This document shows, in pieces, positions 23,198 to 33,997 of a stretch of 64,000 bases of DNA. Positions within the stretch are counted from its first letter, which is position 1, and each line of letters begins with the position of its first letter. A program made the position numbers and the translations under genes. The notes below the pieces were generated by a model. That model made no database searches, was not told the DNA's origin, and saw only the letters and a program-made list of their open reading frames with translations. Location: NCBI GenBank assembly GCA_020746995.1, contig JAGPXD010000003.1, positions 4,960,001 through 5,024,000 on the forward strand. Reading direction: 5' to 3'. The DNA comes from Plectosphaerella cucumerina (lineage: Eukaryota; Ascomycota; Sordariomycetes; Glomerellales; Plectosphaerellaceae).

Positions 23198-25754
23198 ATG
23201 CAAACCCAGATTCACGCCGACTACCTCTCGACCGGCGCGAACAGACAGGCCGCCGGCGCAGACTGGAACAGCGCGGGCCTCGTCGCCTTCGGGGCCGACG
23301 CCAACATTGCCCTGTGGTCACCCTCTGTAAGTCGAGCCCTTCGTGGCATGTCTTTGGGCCGTTGCTGACGGATGTTACAGTCTGAGAATGACAAGGGCGT
23401 CGCCGGTCTCGTGAGCGGGCACAAGGGTGCCGTCCGCGCTGTCAAATTCCTGACCCAGCCTGGCGCCGATGACGCCTCCTCACTACTCCTGAGTGGCTCC
23501 GACGACAAGACGCTCAGGCTATGGTCGGTGAACCCCGATCAGCAAAGCGCAGAGTGTCTCCAAGTCGTCGAGAATCTCACCGCACCGACCAACTGCATTG
23601 TCGTTCTCAGGCCGCGGAAGGCCTCCACGCCGACGCTTGTGGCGTCAGGGGCTGCCGATGCCAGCATACACATCTGGTCCCTTGCATCGGGCCGCCTGGA
23701 GCTCGTGCAGAGCATCAAGCCCGCCCCTGTCTACATCCCGCTCACTCTTGCCATCACATGCCTCGACGAGGATGAGGACGTCTTCGTTCTGGCAGCTGCC
23801 GGAACCCGGAACATCATCCAGGTCTTTGTGGCTGAAAGTTCGTCAACATCACACCTCGAGTTCAAGCTGCAGGCCACGTTGTCAGGCCACGAGGGCTGGA
23901 TCCGCTCGCTCGACTTCACTAGGGAGAAGAACACACCTGGATCTGACCTACTGCTGGCCTCATCGAGTCAGGATCGATACATCCGCCTCTGGCGCCTGCA
24001 CCAGGGCAAGGAGCTGCCCGACCTGAGCACAAAGTCCGATCCCACGAGCGGCACCTTCCTGCCGGGAAAGTCACCCTCAAACAAGGCGCACTGGCTGCAG
24101 GCCGCAAACAAGGACTGTTCCATCACCTTTGAGGCGCTGCTGCTGGGCCACGAGGACTGGATCTACACAGCGAGATGGTTCGCAGACCCCAACGGCAAGA
24201 TCCAGCTGCTGTCCACCTCGGCCGACAACTCCCTGGCCATGTGGGAGGCTGATCCGGCGTCAGGCATATGGGTCAGCATGGTGCGTCTCGGCGAGATCAG
24301 CCAGGAAAAGGGCGCTACAACAGCCACCGGAAGCATCGGTGGCTTCTGGACCGGACTCTGGGCTCCAGATGGCAAGTCCGTCGTGTGCCTGGGCCGCACA
24401 GGCAGCTGGAGGCGCTGGGCTCTCGACGAGGCCCTAGATCAGTGGAGGCCTGCCATCTCGGTGAGCGGACACACGAAAGCCATCACAGGCATTTCCTGGT
24501 CTAGGGACGGCGAATACCTCATGTCTACCAGCTCCGATCAGACGAGCCGGCTACACGGACGGTGGAAGAGGGATGAGAAGCAGACCTGGCACGAGATGTC
24601 GAGACCGCAGATCCACGGCTACGACCTCAACTGCATCGACACCCTGGGTCCCTCGCAGTTTGTGTCCGGCGCAGACGAGAAGCTCATGCGTGTCTTCAGC
24701 AAGCCCAGAGCGGTAGCCAGGCTGCTAGGCCGACTCAACGGCTCTGTCGGGGCTGATGATATCGCCGACGGCCCTGATGCAGCTGACATGCCCGTTCTTG
24801 GGCTTTCAAACAAGGCCATCGAAGCCACCGATGCGCAGTCCCAAGCGACAGACGCGACAGACTCTGCCACCATCCTCCCCAAGAAGACGCTGAACATGGA
24901 CTACCCCCCGCTAGAAGAGAGCCTGTCGAGACACACGCTCTGGCCCGAGGTCGAGAAGCTCTACGGCCACGGCTACGAGATATCTTGCCTAGCCGCCAGC
25001 CACGACGGAAAGCTCATCGCCAGCGCTTGTCGCGCAAGCTCCCTCAACCACGCCGTCATTCGCATCTTCGAAACGGAGAAGTGGACGGAGATCAAGCCGC
25101 CACTATCAGCGCATTCCCTCACTGCCACGCGGTTGCGCTTCTCCCACGGCGATAAGTATCTCCTCAGCGTTGGCAGGGACCGGCAGTGGGCTGTGTTCGA
25201 AAGGGGCGCGGAGGACGCGAACAGCTATACGCTGCTCCAGGCTAACCCAAAGGGCCACACGAGGATGATCCTCGACGCAGCGTGGGCGCCGTCGACGAGT
25301 CAGAGGGTCTTTGCGACGGCTGGCCGAGACAAGCGTGTCAGGATCTGGGCTGGGAAGACAGACCAGGCGGATGTTAAGGTGGCGTTTGTGCAGGCGGCCG
25401 AGATTCCCTGCGAGACGCCTGTTACTTCCGTTGATTTTCTCGACCGGCCCGGTCCGGAGGGAGCTCTGGTCCTGGCTGTAGGTACGGAGGCTGGCAGCAT
25501 CTCGGTCTACTCTCTGGATCCAGAGACCCTGGCGGTATCGTCCGTCTTCCAAGCCCCTTCACAGTATGTCTCTCCCAGTTGCCAACCAACGTAACCATCA
25601 CTAATCGGTTCACAGCTTCTCCCTATCCAAGACCGTCCTACAACTCGCATGGCGTCCCGCGCAAGCCGAGGAAGCGGGAGACTGCGAGCTCGCCGTTGCC
25701 GGCGAAGATAGTGCCTTGAGGATATACCGGTTCACAGGTCTCGTTGGAAAATAA
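23198..25754 (+). CDS. ELP2: Elongator complex WD40 subunit Elp2
   Basis: Three exons, 23198-23326, 23381-25563 and 25616-25754, give 816 residues; yeast Elp2 is of similar length (about 790). Elp2 forms two WD40 propellers in the Elp123 subcomplex, which adds the cm5 group to U34 of tRNAs, leading to mcm5U and mcm5s2U. Visible: at least ten WD-type repeats such as GHKGAVRAVKF, LLLSGSDDKTLRLWSVN, LSGHEGWIRSLDF, SSSQDRYIRLWRL, LLGHEDWIYTARWF, GHTKAITGISWS and GHTRMILDAAW. The pattern HEDWIYTARW with LLSTSADNSLAMW and the N-terminal ADYLSTGANRQ identify Elp2 among WD40 proteins. The final exon completes the last blade (HFSLSKTVLQLAWRP...LRIYRF). It converges on the small SPT subunit gene. Confidence 0.96.
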
Positions 25755-26001
25755 AGGCCAGCAGTAATGTAGAAATACCTCTAGCGCAGAGGTGTATTGG
25801 TCTATGTATGAGCCATGATTATTAAAGACGACCTAAGCCGCAAGACAACCCAGTGCCGTACCCAACGCCAAATTAAAACACCAGCCCCCCTTTCCAGCAA
25901 GGAGAGCCGTTTTCCAACGCCACCCTTCGTGCGGCGCTTCTGCGAAGCGCTCGCTATATCATTACAACCACCCGCCCCCTATTCGTGCCAGCCCATATAC
26001 A

Positions 26002-26442
26002 TTACAGCTCCTTCACCAGCGTCTCCGCAGCCTCGGTAGCCGTGCTCGTGAACCCCGGCGCATGCGCCAGGGCGCTGTCGACGACTTCCTTGGTCAGCTC
26101 GACCATGTCGACGTTGTCGCCGTGCATGTAGAACCAGGCGCGGCCGACGATGAAGGCGATGTGTTGCGGGAGGTAGAGGGCGGTGGCGATGAAGGTGAGG
26201 CCGACGAGGAGGAAGAGGAGGGTGTCTGTTGGACGAGGAGTGTTAGCATGGCGGCGCGGTGACATTCCTTTGGAGGTGGAATAGGGGGAATGGTTGATTG
26301 CCGGGGATGGGGGGGAGGGGCAATGGCCGGACGTACAGAAGATGAACTTCTCCCAGGGGGTGAAGATGTATACGCAGAAGGTGACCTCGAACTGGTACTT
26401 CTTCCGGTGCATCCAGTTGCCCAAGGAGGTGATGAGAGGCAT
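26002..26442 (-). CDS. Small subunit of serine palmitoyltransferase (ssSPT-like)
   Basis: Two exons, 26337-26442 and 26002-26225, give 109 residues. Serine palmitoyltransferase makes the first sphingolipid intermediate in the ER; its small subunits (yeast Tsc3, animal ssSPTa/b) boost activity and set acyl-CoA preference. The protein shows the family pattern: WMHRKKYQFEVTFCVYIFTPWEK (conserved PWE at 29-31) followed by a hydrophobic segment around residues 35-58 and LPQHI. It has an extra C-terminal stretch of about 45 residues compared with animal ssSPT. The 111-bp intron is a multiple of three and has no in-frame stop, so the unspliced frame is also open (146 residues); the spliced form is preferred because it restores EKFIFYTLLFLLVG. 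Family confident, function inferred. Confidence 0.85.
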   Translation of the reverse strand: MPLITSLGNWMHRKKYQFEVTFCVYIFTPWEKFIFCTSGHCPSPPSPAINHSPYSTSKGMSPRRHANTPRPTDTLLFLLVGLTFIATALYLPQHIAFIVGRAWFYMHGDNVDMVELTKEVVDSALAHAPGFTSTATEAAETLVKEL

Positions 26443-26801
26443 TGTCGCGGTTTCTGAAGTCGGTTCTGCTTGGTGGGGTGATGGACGAGGCGGCAGCCGG
26501 ACGAGTTGCTTCGTACTTTTGGAAGGTTCACGAAAGCAGTGCTGCTCTCTTCGTTTCTGTATCGTGTGGAGGCTCGAGGAACAATCGGTTGGCTGGATTT
26601 GCTGTACAAGACGGGGTCAATGATCTCGGAGTCTGCGGATCGTTGAAATTACCATTGTCGAATGTCAGTCAGCCTGTGGCTGGAAACCCGACATGTGGCG
26701 CAGCAGCCAATGTCGAAGTGCTTATCTTATCTCGGCCCCGAAACCGACTTCATTGAACCGCGCGACTGCTCGACGACTGCCATGACCGAACGACAAAGCA
26801 C
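26443..26801. promoter_or_regulatory. Divergent promoter, ssSPT-like gene / GGQ rescue factor
   Basis: 359 bp between outward-facing starts. A CCAAT box is present at 26707-26711, 91 bp before the plus-strand gene. Nothing else stands out. Confidence 0.65.
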
Positions 26802-27449
26802 ATGATGCGCTTCTCGCTTCCTCCTCTCCTCAGTCGACTCTGGCAGGTCCCTAATGCCTTGACACAATCAGCTGCGCGGCTACAGCCCGCGCGGGCTTTC
26901 ACCCTCACCCCGACCTCTCAGAAGAACCCCCTGCCGCCACGGCCGCCGCCACCACCCGAGGAAGATATCGAGGAATCATACCTCAAAGGCAGTGGGCCAG
27001 GCGGGCAGAAAATTGTACGCATTACGCTTACACCCTCAATATGAAACTTGGACTGACTCCTGTCCTCCCCGTAGAACAAAACAAACTCGGCCGTCCAGCT
27101 GAAGCACATACCCACAGGTATCGTCGTCAAGTGCCAGGCGACCCGCTCCCGAACCCAGAACCGCAAGATTGCACGAACGCTGCTGGCACAGAAGCTCGAT
27201 GATCTGAACAATGGGGAGGAGAGTCGGTCAGCAATCGTAGGCGAGGTCAAGCGGAAGAAAGCGGCGAGCGCTGCAAAAAAGAGCAGGAGAAAGTACAAGC
27301 TACTCGAGGAAGAGCGGCAGGGAGCAGCAGAAGGCCCTGGTGCCTCTGAGGAGAGCGCGGATATTACACCGGCACCGGAAGAAGCCAAAGCACAAGATGC
27401 AAGCAAGAGCCAGGATGCGGGCAAAACACCAGACGAGGGCAAGGCGTAA
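26802..27449 (+). CDS. Mitochondrial GGQ-domain ribosome-rescue factor (MTRFR/C12orf65-like)
   Basis: Two exons, 26802-27014 and 27075-27449, give 195 residues. The protein has only the catalytic RF-1 domain, without codon-recognition domains: KGSGPGGQKINKTNSAVQLKH with GGQ at 67-69, then the basic segment NRKIARTLLAQKLDDL. The first 40 residues are basic and hydrophobic (RFSLPPLLSRLWQV...ARAFTLT), a mitochondrial presequence. The closest family is MTRFR (C12orf65) in animals and yeast YLR281C (Rso55), thought to release peptides from stalled mitochondrial ribosomes. The last 60 residues are Ala/Glu/Lys-rich and probably disordered. The GGQ glutamine is the kind of residue MTQ1 methylates, though methylation of this class is not established. 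The intron lies right after the GGQKI codons. Confidence 0.9.
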
Positions 27450-27920
27450 AGATCTTTCGCAATTTAAGAATTCTTGAAACCTCTAACCCCATCGCCCAAG
27501 CACCGTTTCGTTTTCCCATAGCGTTCATTGAAAGCATGCGGCCTTGCCAGGCAGACAGACAGAAGGGAAAAAGTCCATGATGGTCCAGCAAATAAGAGGG
27601 CTCAAAAGCAAAGTGTATTGGTCGATCAACCGCGGGAGACGTGCACCCCTAACCATGCGCAACGCACCCTACTACAGAACATAGACCGTGTGGTCTGGCA
27701 GAAACGTCGAGCCCAACCTTTTGACACTGTCAAAAACTTTTCGTAGATACGAGACCTGGCTAGGATACGAGAACAGCCCGTCTGTCCATGTGGTCGCGTC
27801 CTCCGTGGAATCGGCGTGGTCCCCTGGGGCAGATGATGGAGCGATATACGACGCGAAGAGCTGGAGAGCCACACGTTAGCTTGATTTGACGACGGAAACG
27901 AGGAGCCGGGGTAACAAACC
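27450..27920. other. Convergent 3' region, GGQ factor / actin
   Basis: 471 bp between two stops, presumably 3' UTRs. Nothing further seen. Confidence 0.7.
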
Positions 27921-27969
27921 TTAGAAGCACTTGCGGTGAACGATCGAGGGACCGCTCTCGTCGTACTCC

Positions 27970-28001
<32 letters not shown>

Positions 28002-29560
28002 CAGGGAGGCCAGAATGGAACCACCGATCCAGACGGAGTACTTGCGCTCGGGAGGAGCAATGATCTTGACCTTCATGGAAGAAGGAGCAAGAGCAGTGAT
28101 CTCCTTCTGCATACGGTCGGAGAGACCGGGGTACATGGTGGTACCACCCGACTAGTCGGATTGTTAGCAGGGGGGACCTGGAGAGAGGGAGGTGAATTGT
28201 GCATACCATGACGATGTTGCCGTACAGGTCCTTGCGAACATCGACGTCGCACTTCATGATGGAGTTGAAGGTGGTGACGTGGATGCCGCCGGACTCGAGG
28301 CCGAGGACGGAGGGCTGGAACAGGGCCTCGGGGGCACGGAAGCGCTCGTTGCCGATGGTGATGACCTGACCGTCGGGAAGCTCGTAGGACTTCTCCAGGC
28401 TGGAGCTCTGGGCGGCAGTCTGGATCTCCTGCTCGAAGTCGAGGGCGACGTAGCAGAGCTTCTCCTTGATGTCGCGAACGATTTCACGCTCGGCGGTGGT
28501 GGAGAAGGTGTAGCCACGCTCGGCCAGGATCTTCATCAGGTAGTCCGTCAGGTCACGGCCAGCCATGTCGACACGGGCAATGGCGTGGGGCAGAGCGAAA
28601 CCCTCGTAGATGGGGACAACGTGGGTGACACCGTCACCGGAGTCGAGGACGATACCGGTGGTACGACCAGAGGCGTACAGGGACAGGACGGCCTGGATGG
28701 AGACGTAGAAGGCGGGGGCGTTGAAGGTCTCGAAGACGATCTGGGTCATCTTCTCACGGTTGGACTTGGGGTTGATGGGGGCCTCAGTCAGGAGGACGGG
28801 GTGCTCCTCGGGGGCGACACGGAGCTCGTTGTAGAAGGTGTGGTGCCAAATCTTCTCCATGTCGTCCCAGTTGGTGACGACACCGTGCTCGATGGGGTAG
28901 CGCAGGGTGAGGATACCACGCTTGGACTGGGCCTCATCACCAACGTACGAGTCCTTCTGGCCCATGCCGATCATGATGCTGCCGAGGTGTTAGAATCGGC
29001 AGAGCCTGATCGGGTCGTAGCGAGGAGGACATACCCATGGTGGCGGGGGCGACCGACGATGGAGGCTTTGGGGGTCATCAGCATTGCTGTTCAGGAGCTT
29101 GCGGCGAAGCGAAGCTCGCCCCTAGGATAGGAGAGGGACTTACGGAAGACGGCACGGGGGGCATCGTCACCGGCGAAACCGGCCTTGCACATTCCCGAAC
29201 TGAGGTATCATGGTCAGCTTCCGAATCATCGAGGGCACACGACTCCCACGATGCCATTCCATGCCCAATGCCCCTCCCCGCGCGGGCGGTGTGATGTGCG
29301 TCCGCCCTGCGGCAGGCGTTTGCCCGCAGAGGGGGGAGGGGGCGACGTGGCGGAGATTGGTCGGTGTGGCCGGAAGGCGGGAATTCAGAAATCTTACCCA
29401 TTGTCGATGACGAGGGCGGCAACCTCTTCTGCAAGACGGAGAGACGGGTCAGTAAAGACACAAAGATACCATGCGCACACCGAGGCGAGATGCGATGGCG
29501 CGCGATGGGGGGAAGCTCTGATGGGATGGGAGAGTCGGGCTCTGATGACCTACCTTCCAT
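27921..29560 (-). CDS. ACT1: Actin
   Basis: Six exons: 29554-29560, 29398-29428, 29144-29199, 29035-29065, 28207-28978 and 27921-28151. They join to 1128 nt, coding for exactly 375 residues, the standard length. The protein polymerises into filaments for polarised growth, endocytosis and the cytokinetic ring. Sequence features are unmistakable: [40 protein letters not shown], the nucleotide-binding GIVLDSGDGVTHVVPIYEG and the C-terminal SGPSIVHRKCF. The first exon is only ATGGAAG, and introns cluster at the 5' end, as usual in filamentous ascomycetes. Codon use is strongly biased to C-ending codons, in line with high expression. Essentially certain. Confidence 0.99.
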
Positions 29561-31620
29561 TGTGAATTACGTAGTGTTGGGGAAAGGACTCGACGTGGTC
29601 AAAAAGGATAGCTCCAAAGAGATGATTGTCAGCTCGCGCGATGCAGAGACCGGTCGAGCGATGTGGTGGGGATGGGAGACGGAAGTCTGAAGCTGCAAAG
29701 GGGGCTGCTAGGAGACTTCGGAGGTTGGAAGAGTTGGGAGGGTGAGGTTGTGGACGGGGGGAGGAGTCGGAGGTGAGGTTAAAGTGGGAAGGTTGGTTTA
29801 TGGGGACAACGTTGGCTGGCAAGCAGGCAGGACTGGACAGGACAGGACGGGCGGGAGGGGGGGGAGAGGAAATAGGGAAAGTGCGAGATGAGTGGGCAGG
29901 AGCCACCTTGAGACCCTCGCTCTCTCTCTCCTCTCGCACGCTCACCCGGCTGCCCGCCCCAGGTCGGGTTGCTCACCTGTGCTGGGCTGGGGGGTGGAGG
30001 GGGCACCTCACTGGCGGCGGCGTGTGGCCATCTGGAGGGGGTCACTGAGCCACTGGCATGACCATGGCACACGCCGCTGTGAGGTGTCGCCCGCTGGGAG
30101 TGCTGTCTGGCGGGCGACAGAAACCCGACTTGTGGGTGCGATTGCCAGGGTGTGCAGGGCGAGACCGCCTTCGCGCAACGGGATTCGCTTGCCGCTTTAG
30201 CAGCCGTCATCGGTGATCCCACGCGGGCTTACTACAACTCAGCGTCTGCACGACGACACGCAGCCCCCAGTTGGCGCGTGGTGGGGCAACGACAAGCCGT
30301 GGCCCGCCCCAGGCATCATCATCGATCACAATGGCTGGCCACTGGCAGGCATTCTGAGGCCGGACAGCATTGTCACGGGAGGCTGCGACGATGGCTTCCA
30401 AGTCGGGGCCTCTGCCTTGTGATGAGAGTACGCGGCTTCATCTTTTTCGTACAACGCCTCTTGGCAGCGCAGGCTTCGGTGCAAAGTCCGCAACTCGGAG
30501 CTGTCCACCACCGCCACCGCTTGCGAGGACTCGCTCTCGCTGCATCAGATCCACGTCAAGGACGCGCGGACCCGTCCGACGCCTCCGATCCGCACGAGGC
30601 CACGCCGTCCGCCTCCGGAATCATCACGCCTGCCTGCTCTTCATGGAACGTTTTCTCGCTGCCTTCTGGAAGGACTCTATTGCCGTGTCTCCTAGCCCTC
30701 CCTGTCCGTGTGCAATTCGGAATAGCGCCCTGGGGGTTGAGTGGGCTCCCATGTTGCCCGTCATTGTGGGCTCTTAGCTGCGTCTGCAGGCACAGCGAGT
30801 GATTTACCCCCTGCGCGTCAACCCCCGGATTGAATATTGTCACTGCCTGATACAGGCAATGCAAGGCAGACGGGAACTTGAAGGCAGTGATAAATGAACC
30901 CCGACTCACCCCGGCTGACCTCATCCTTAAGGCCAAGGCACAACGCCTGGCGGATATGGACATATTTCGGGCGCCACTATGCGCTGGCGCCTCCGACGAC
31001 GGAAATCCTAGAAGCGTGGCTGTGCCGCATAACGTCACGATGCAGACCTTCTATGCGCGCGCCGCCAAGGGAACGCTGCCCGACTCGACAACGTCGTGGC
31101 CGTGTGCCAATCGGGCTGACGCGGGCGATCTCTGGAGAGCAGCCTTGTTCCGGGGGCGAGTGGGCTCGACGTCGTTCCGGGCCTGGGTTCAGATGAAGCG
31201 AGCGTCGGCCGCCTGTTTCGAAGAGCAGCACCCCTGGGACGGGACGGCGGCTGTCCAGCAACGGAGATGTCTTGGTGTCTGGTGCTTAAAGCGGCAGTGA
31301 GGGGCAGCTCGATTTCACTGCGGATGGTGGGGCAGCAGCTCAGTAACATTCACCGATTCTTCACCAGCCCCCCTGATCAGCTATCTCTCCCGCCCGCTCG
31401 TGCTCCGGCTCGGACGGAACACAGAGCAATGGCATGTATCGTGTGCCTCGGTCCGGCACAGGGCGATTGAACAAACTCCAAGAGAGGCTGGCATGCCAAT
31501 TCGAGCTCCGAGAGCTGGCTCGATGGACTTGAGGGGCATGGTCCAAGCTCCCTCCCCCTTTTCTTCAAGGAACAGGGCTCTCACGTGAGATTCACGCTAG
31601 ACCAGATCTGTCCTAGACAA
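29561..31620. promoter_or_regulatory. Actin upstream region and distal FES1 promoter
   Basis: About 2 kb. The first 330 bp upstream of actin are strongly pyrimidine-rich on the minus strand (29578-29890), the CT-rich leader/promoter expected of a highly expressed fungal gene. The remaining stretch holds plus-strand open frames (30152-30802, 30878-31300) with no domain; I do not regard them as genes. Confidence 0.6.
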
Positions 31621-31638
31621 TTCCTGAAGGTTCCAGAA
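31621..31638. promoter_or_regulatory. Perfect four-unit heat-shock element upstream of FES1
   Basis: TTCCTGAAGGTTCCAGAA: four alternating TTC/GAA units at exact 5-bp spacing (31621, 31626, 31631, 31636), the textbook binding site for trimeric heat-shock factor. It lies 253 bp before the FES1 ATG and 58 bp before a TATA-like motif, so heat-shock control of FES1 is strongly suggested. Confidence 0.85.
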
Positions 31639-31695
31639 TCAGCAATCACATCCCACCGGTGGACGACTCAGGCTCTGAGGAGAGGCAAGCCTGAA

Positions 31696-31700
31696 TATAA
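31696..31700 (+). promoter_or_regulatory. TATA-like element of FES1
   Basis: TATAA within CTGAATATAAGTG, 191 bp upstream of the ATG and just downstream of the heat-shock element. Confidence 0.5.
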
Positions 31701-31890
31701 GTGAAAATTCGCCAGACTTCAACTCAGTATCCAGCAGTGTTGCCTCTCACATACCAAGACGCTACAAAATACCAACTGGACTCAAACATCGTCCAAAACA
31801 GACATCTTTCCTAGGGCACTGAGTTCTTCACATCAAGACCGTTGAAACAGCCCCACGAACTACGAGAAAAGAAATTGCACAGCCGACATC

Positions 31891-32538
31891 ATGGCGGACA
31901 AGGGTCTCAACGACCTCCTGAAATGGAGCATCGAGAACCAGGACCTCAAGGCCGAGGACGGCACCGCTGCCGCGCCTTCCGGCCGGAGTCCCTCCGGCCT
32001 CACCCCGGATGCCATCGCCGCGCTCTTCGGCGGCGGCCCCTCAGACGCCGAGCTCATGATCTCCTCCATGGAAGCCATCCACAACCCCGAAGTGTCGCTC
32101 GAGCACAAGCTCGTCGCCTTTGACAACTTTGAGCAGCTCATCGAGTCGCTCGACAACGCCAACAACATGGCCAACATGTCCCTGTGGACGCCGCTCCTCG
32201 ACTGCCTCGCCCACGAGGAGCACGACATCCGCCGCATGGCCGCCTGGTGCGTCGGCACCGCCGTCCAGAACAACGCCCCGTCCCAGGAGCGCCTGTTCGC
32301 CATGGGCGGCGTCCCCAAGCTGATCGGCATCGCCGCCAACGCCGACGAGAAGGAGCCCGTCCGCCGCAAGGCCCTTTACGCCCTCAGCTCCGCCGTCAGG
32401 AATTACCAGCCCGCCCTGGACGTATGCGTCGAGGAGCTGTCGAAGAAGGGCATCGAGACTGGCAAGGCGGACGCTGAGAACATGGACTCTGTTGATGCTA
32501 TCATTGAGGCCATCAAGGCCAAGTATGGCACGGCGTGA
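31891..32538 (+). CDS. FES1: Hsp70 nucleotide-exchange factor Fes1
   Basis: Single exon, 215 residues. Fes1 is the cytosolic armadillo-repeat exchange factor (HspBP1 family) that releases ADP from Hsp70 and so frees misfolded clients for degradation. Visible: the N-terminal MADKGLNDLLKWSIENQ, the conserved TPDAIAALFGGGPSDAELM, and armadillo-type helices including DNFEQLIESLDNANNM, DIRRMAAWCVGTAVQNN, QERLFAMGGVPKLI and RRKALYALSSAVRN. The length is normal for fungal Fes1. A perfect heat-shock element lies in its promoter. It converges on MRPL7 with 288 bp between stops. Very confident. Confidence 0.97.
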   Translation: MADKGLNDLLKWSIENQDLKAEDGTAAAPSGRSPSGLTPDAIAALFGGGPSDAELMISSMEAIHNPEVSLEHKLVAFDNFEQLIESLDNANNMANMSLWTPLLDCLAHEEHDIRRMAAWCVGTAVQNNAPSQERLFAMGGVPKLIGIAANADEKEPVRRKALYALSSAVRNYQPALDVCVEELSKKGIETGKADAENMDSVDAIIEAIKAKYGTA

Positions 32539-32826
32539 GTTGACGAGGGTGAGCGGTAGACACACGGATGGGAAAGGTTCGGTTGGCTGGTTGCATGGGC
32601 GGCGTTTGGGTTGCATTGTAATGACAACGTTTGCAGGCTCACGAGAGCACGAGCTACTGCTTCTGATGAATAAAAGCTGGGACCATGGAGTCCCACATCG
32701 TCTTGATCACGTCGGAAACCGTTGTGCAATTGCAGATGCGTAGTAGTACATTCTTCTTTACAGTGTCTATGGCTTGACTATGGTATGGTACAGAGTCGAC
32801 GCTCACGGCGCAACGAGAAACCGGGC

Positions 32827-33997
32827 TTAGTATCTGTCGGTCCTGCCGTGGAAGGGGAGGCCCAGCGCCTGGAAGAGAAGGCGGGCGTGCCTGTCAGAGG
32901 TGGCTGTTGTGTGGATGAAGATGCGGCAGCCGGGGATGAGCTAGACACATGTGTCAGTAAGATACGTCGAGCAGAGGCAGGCATGGGACTTACCCTGGCA
33001 GGGTACATGTCGTAGTTGACGGCAATCTCGGGGAACCAGGCCATGTCGTCGGCGCGCAGGCCAAGGGCGAGGTTGCCGTTGTCGTCACCGGTCGATCCCT
33101 TCAGACCGGGCCAGTCCTTGATCTTGGGCAGGACAATGTTGGCGAGCTTGTCGACAAACTCGATGGCCTGGTTGCCGTAGATGGTGGCCTTGACACCGGC
33201 GCGGTCGCCCTCCTTGACCTTCCACTGCGACACGCCGTGCTTGGCCTTGATGGTCGTGGGCGTGATGCCGGTGATGGCTTGGATGACGGACCGGGTCGTC
33301 GCCAGAAGGGCCGGGTTCTTGTTGGAGCCGGGCTGGAAGGCGCTGATGGAGACGGACTTGATCTCGGGGATGTTGCGGAAGGTGATGTTCTTCTCCAGAA
33401 GGTCCAGACTGGGCGAGCCCCTGGGTCCTCGGAGGGGACGGTTCTTGTGGTATGGCGACGAGCCGTCCCACTCGCGTAACCGCTCGCGGGGCTCCCTGTC
33501 CGTCGTGCCGGGGACCTTGTGGAGGTAGGCGAGGGTCATGAGGTCGGAGGCGATCATGCCGTCGTACGTCTGCTTCATCCGCGGCAGGTTGAAGGGGCCG
33601 GGCACAAAGTTACGGGCCGTCGGGTCGGAGGACGGGGGGGACTGGATGGGGTGGAGAGGGCCGCGGTCGTACTTGGGCGGGTGGTACTGGAACCTGGGGG
33701 AGGAGAGATCAGTTGGTTTGCGTCTAAGCGACTGCGTAGCGACAAGAATTCATACCGCTTTCCGGGGAGCTGCTGCTGCCTATCGGCGATGCGCTTGGCC
33801 GTGTCGAAGGACTTGATGATGGCATCGTCGGGGCCTGGCGTGTTGAAGGACGAGTTGGTCTCGACATCGGAAATGGCAGGACTGCTCGCGGCATCTGACG
33901 AGGCCCATCTCCTTGGGATCACCGTGGAGGGCATGTACTGTGCGCGCCTCGAAGCGACTGCCCGGGCTAGCCGGGTTCCCTCTCTCAGTGTCGCCAT
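32827..33997 (-). CDS. MRPL7: Mitochondrial large-subunit ribosomal protein uL5m
   Basis: Three exons, 33756-33997, 32994-33693 and 32827-32940, give 351 residues. uL5 sits at the central protuberance of the large subunit. The family is recognised from LLEKNITFRNIPEIKSVSISAF, the segment ATTRSVIQAITGITPTTIKAKHGVSQWKVKEG, FVDKLANIVLPKIKDW and LGLRADDMAWFPEIAVNYDMYP (uL5 C-terminal domain). The first 35 residues are basic with RAVASRR and RRWASS, a mitochondrial targeting sequence. The short last exon (LIPGCRIFIHTTATSDRHAR...) completes the beta-sheet. It diverges from the epoxide hydrolase gene. Very confident in family, good confidence in splice sites. Confidence 0.95.

Noticed and set aside
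27760..28974. Actin as a single 404-codon frame
   Set aside because: The frame reads through the last intron and loses the conserved C-terminus; the spliced model gives exactly 375 residues.
28192..29130. 312-codon plus-strand frame opposite actin
   Set aside because: Antisense shadow of highly biased actin codons; it crosses actin introns without any sign of its own structure.
30152..30802. 216-codon plus frame between actin and FES1
   Set aside because: No domain, odd composition (Arg/His/Ser), overlaps competing frames.
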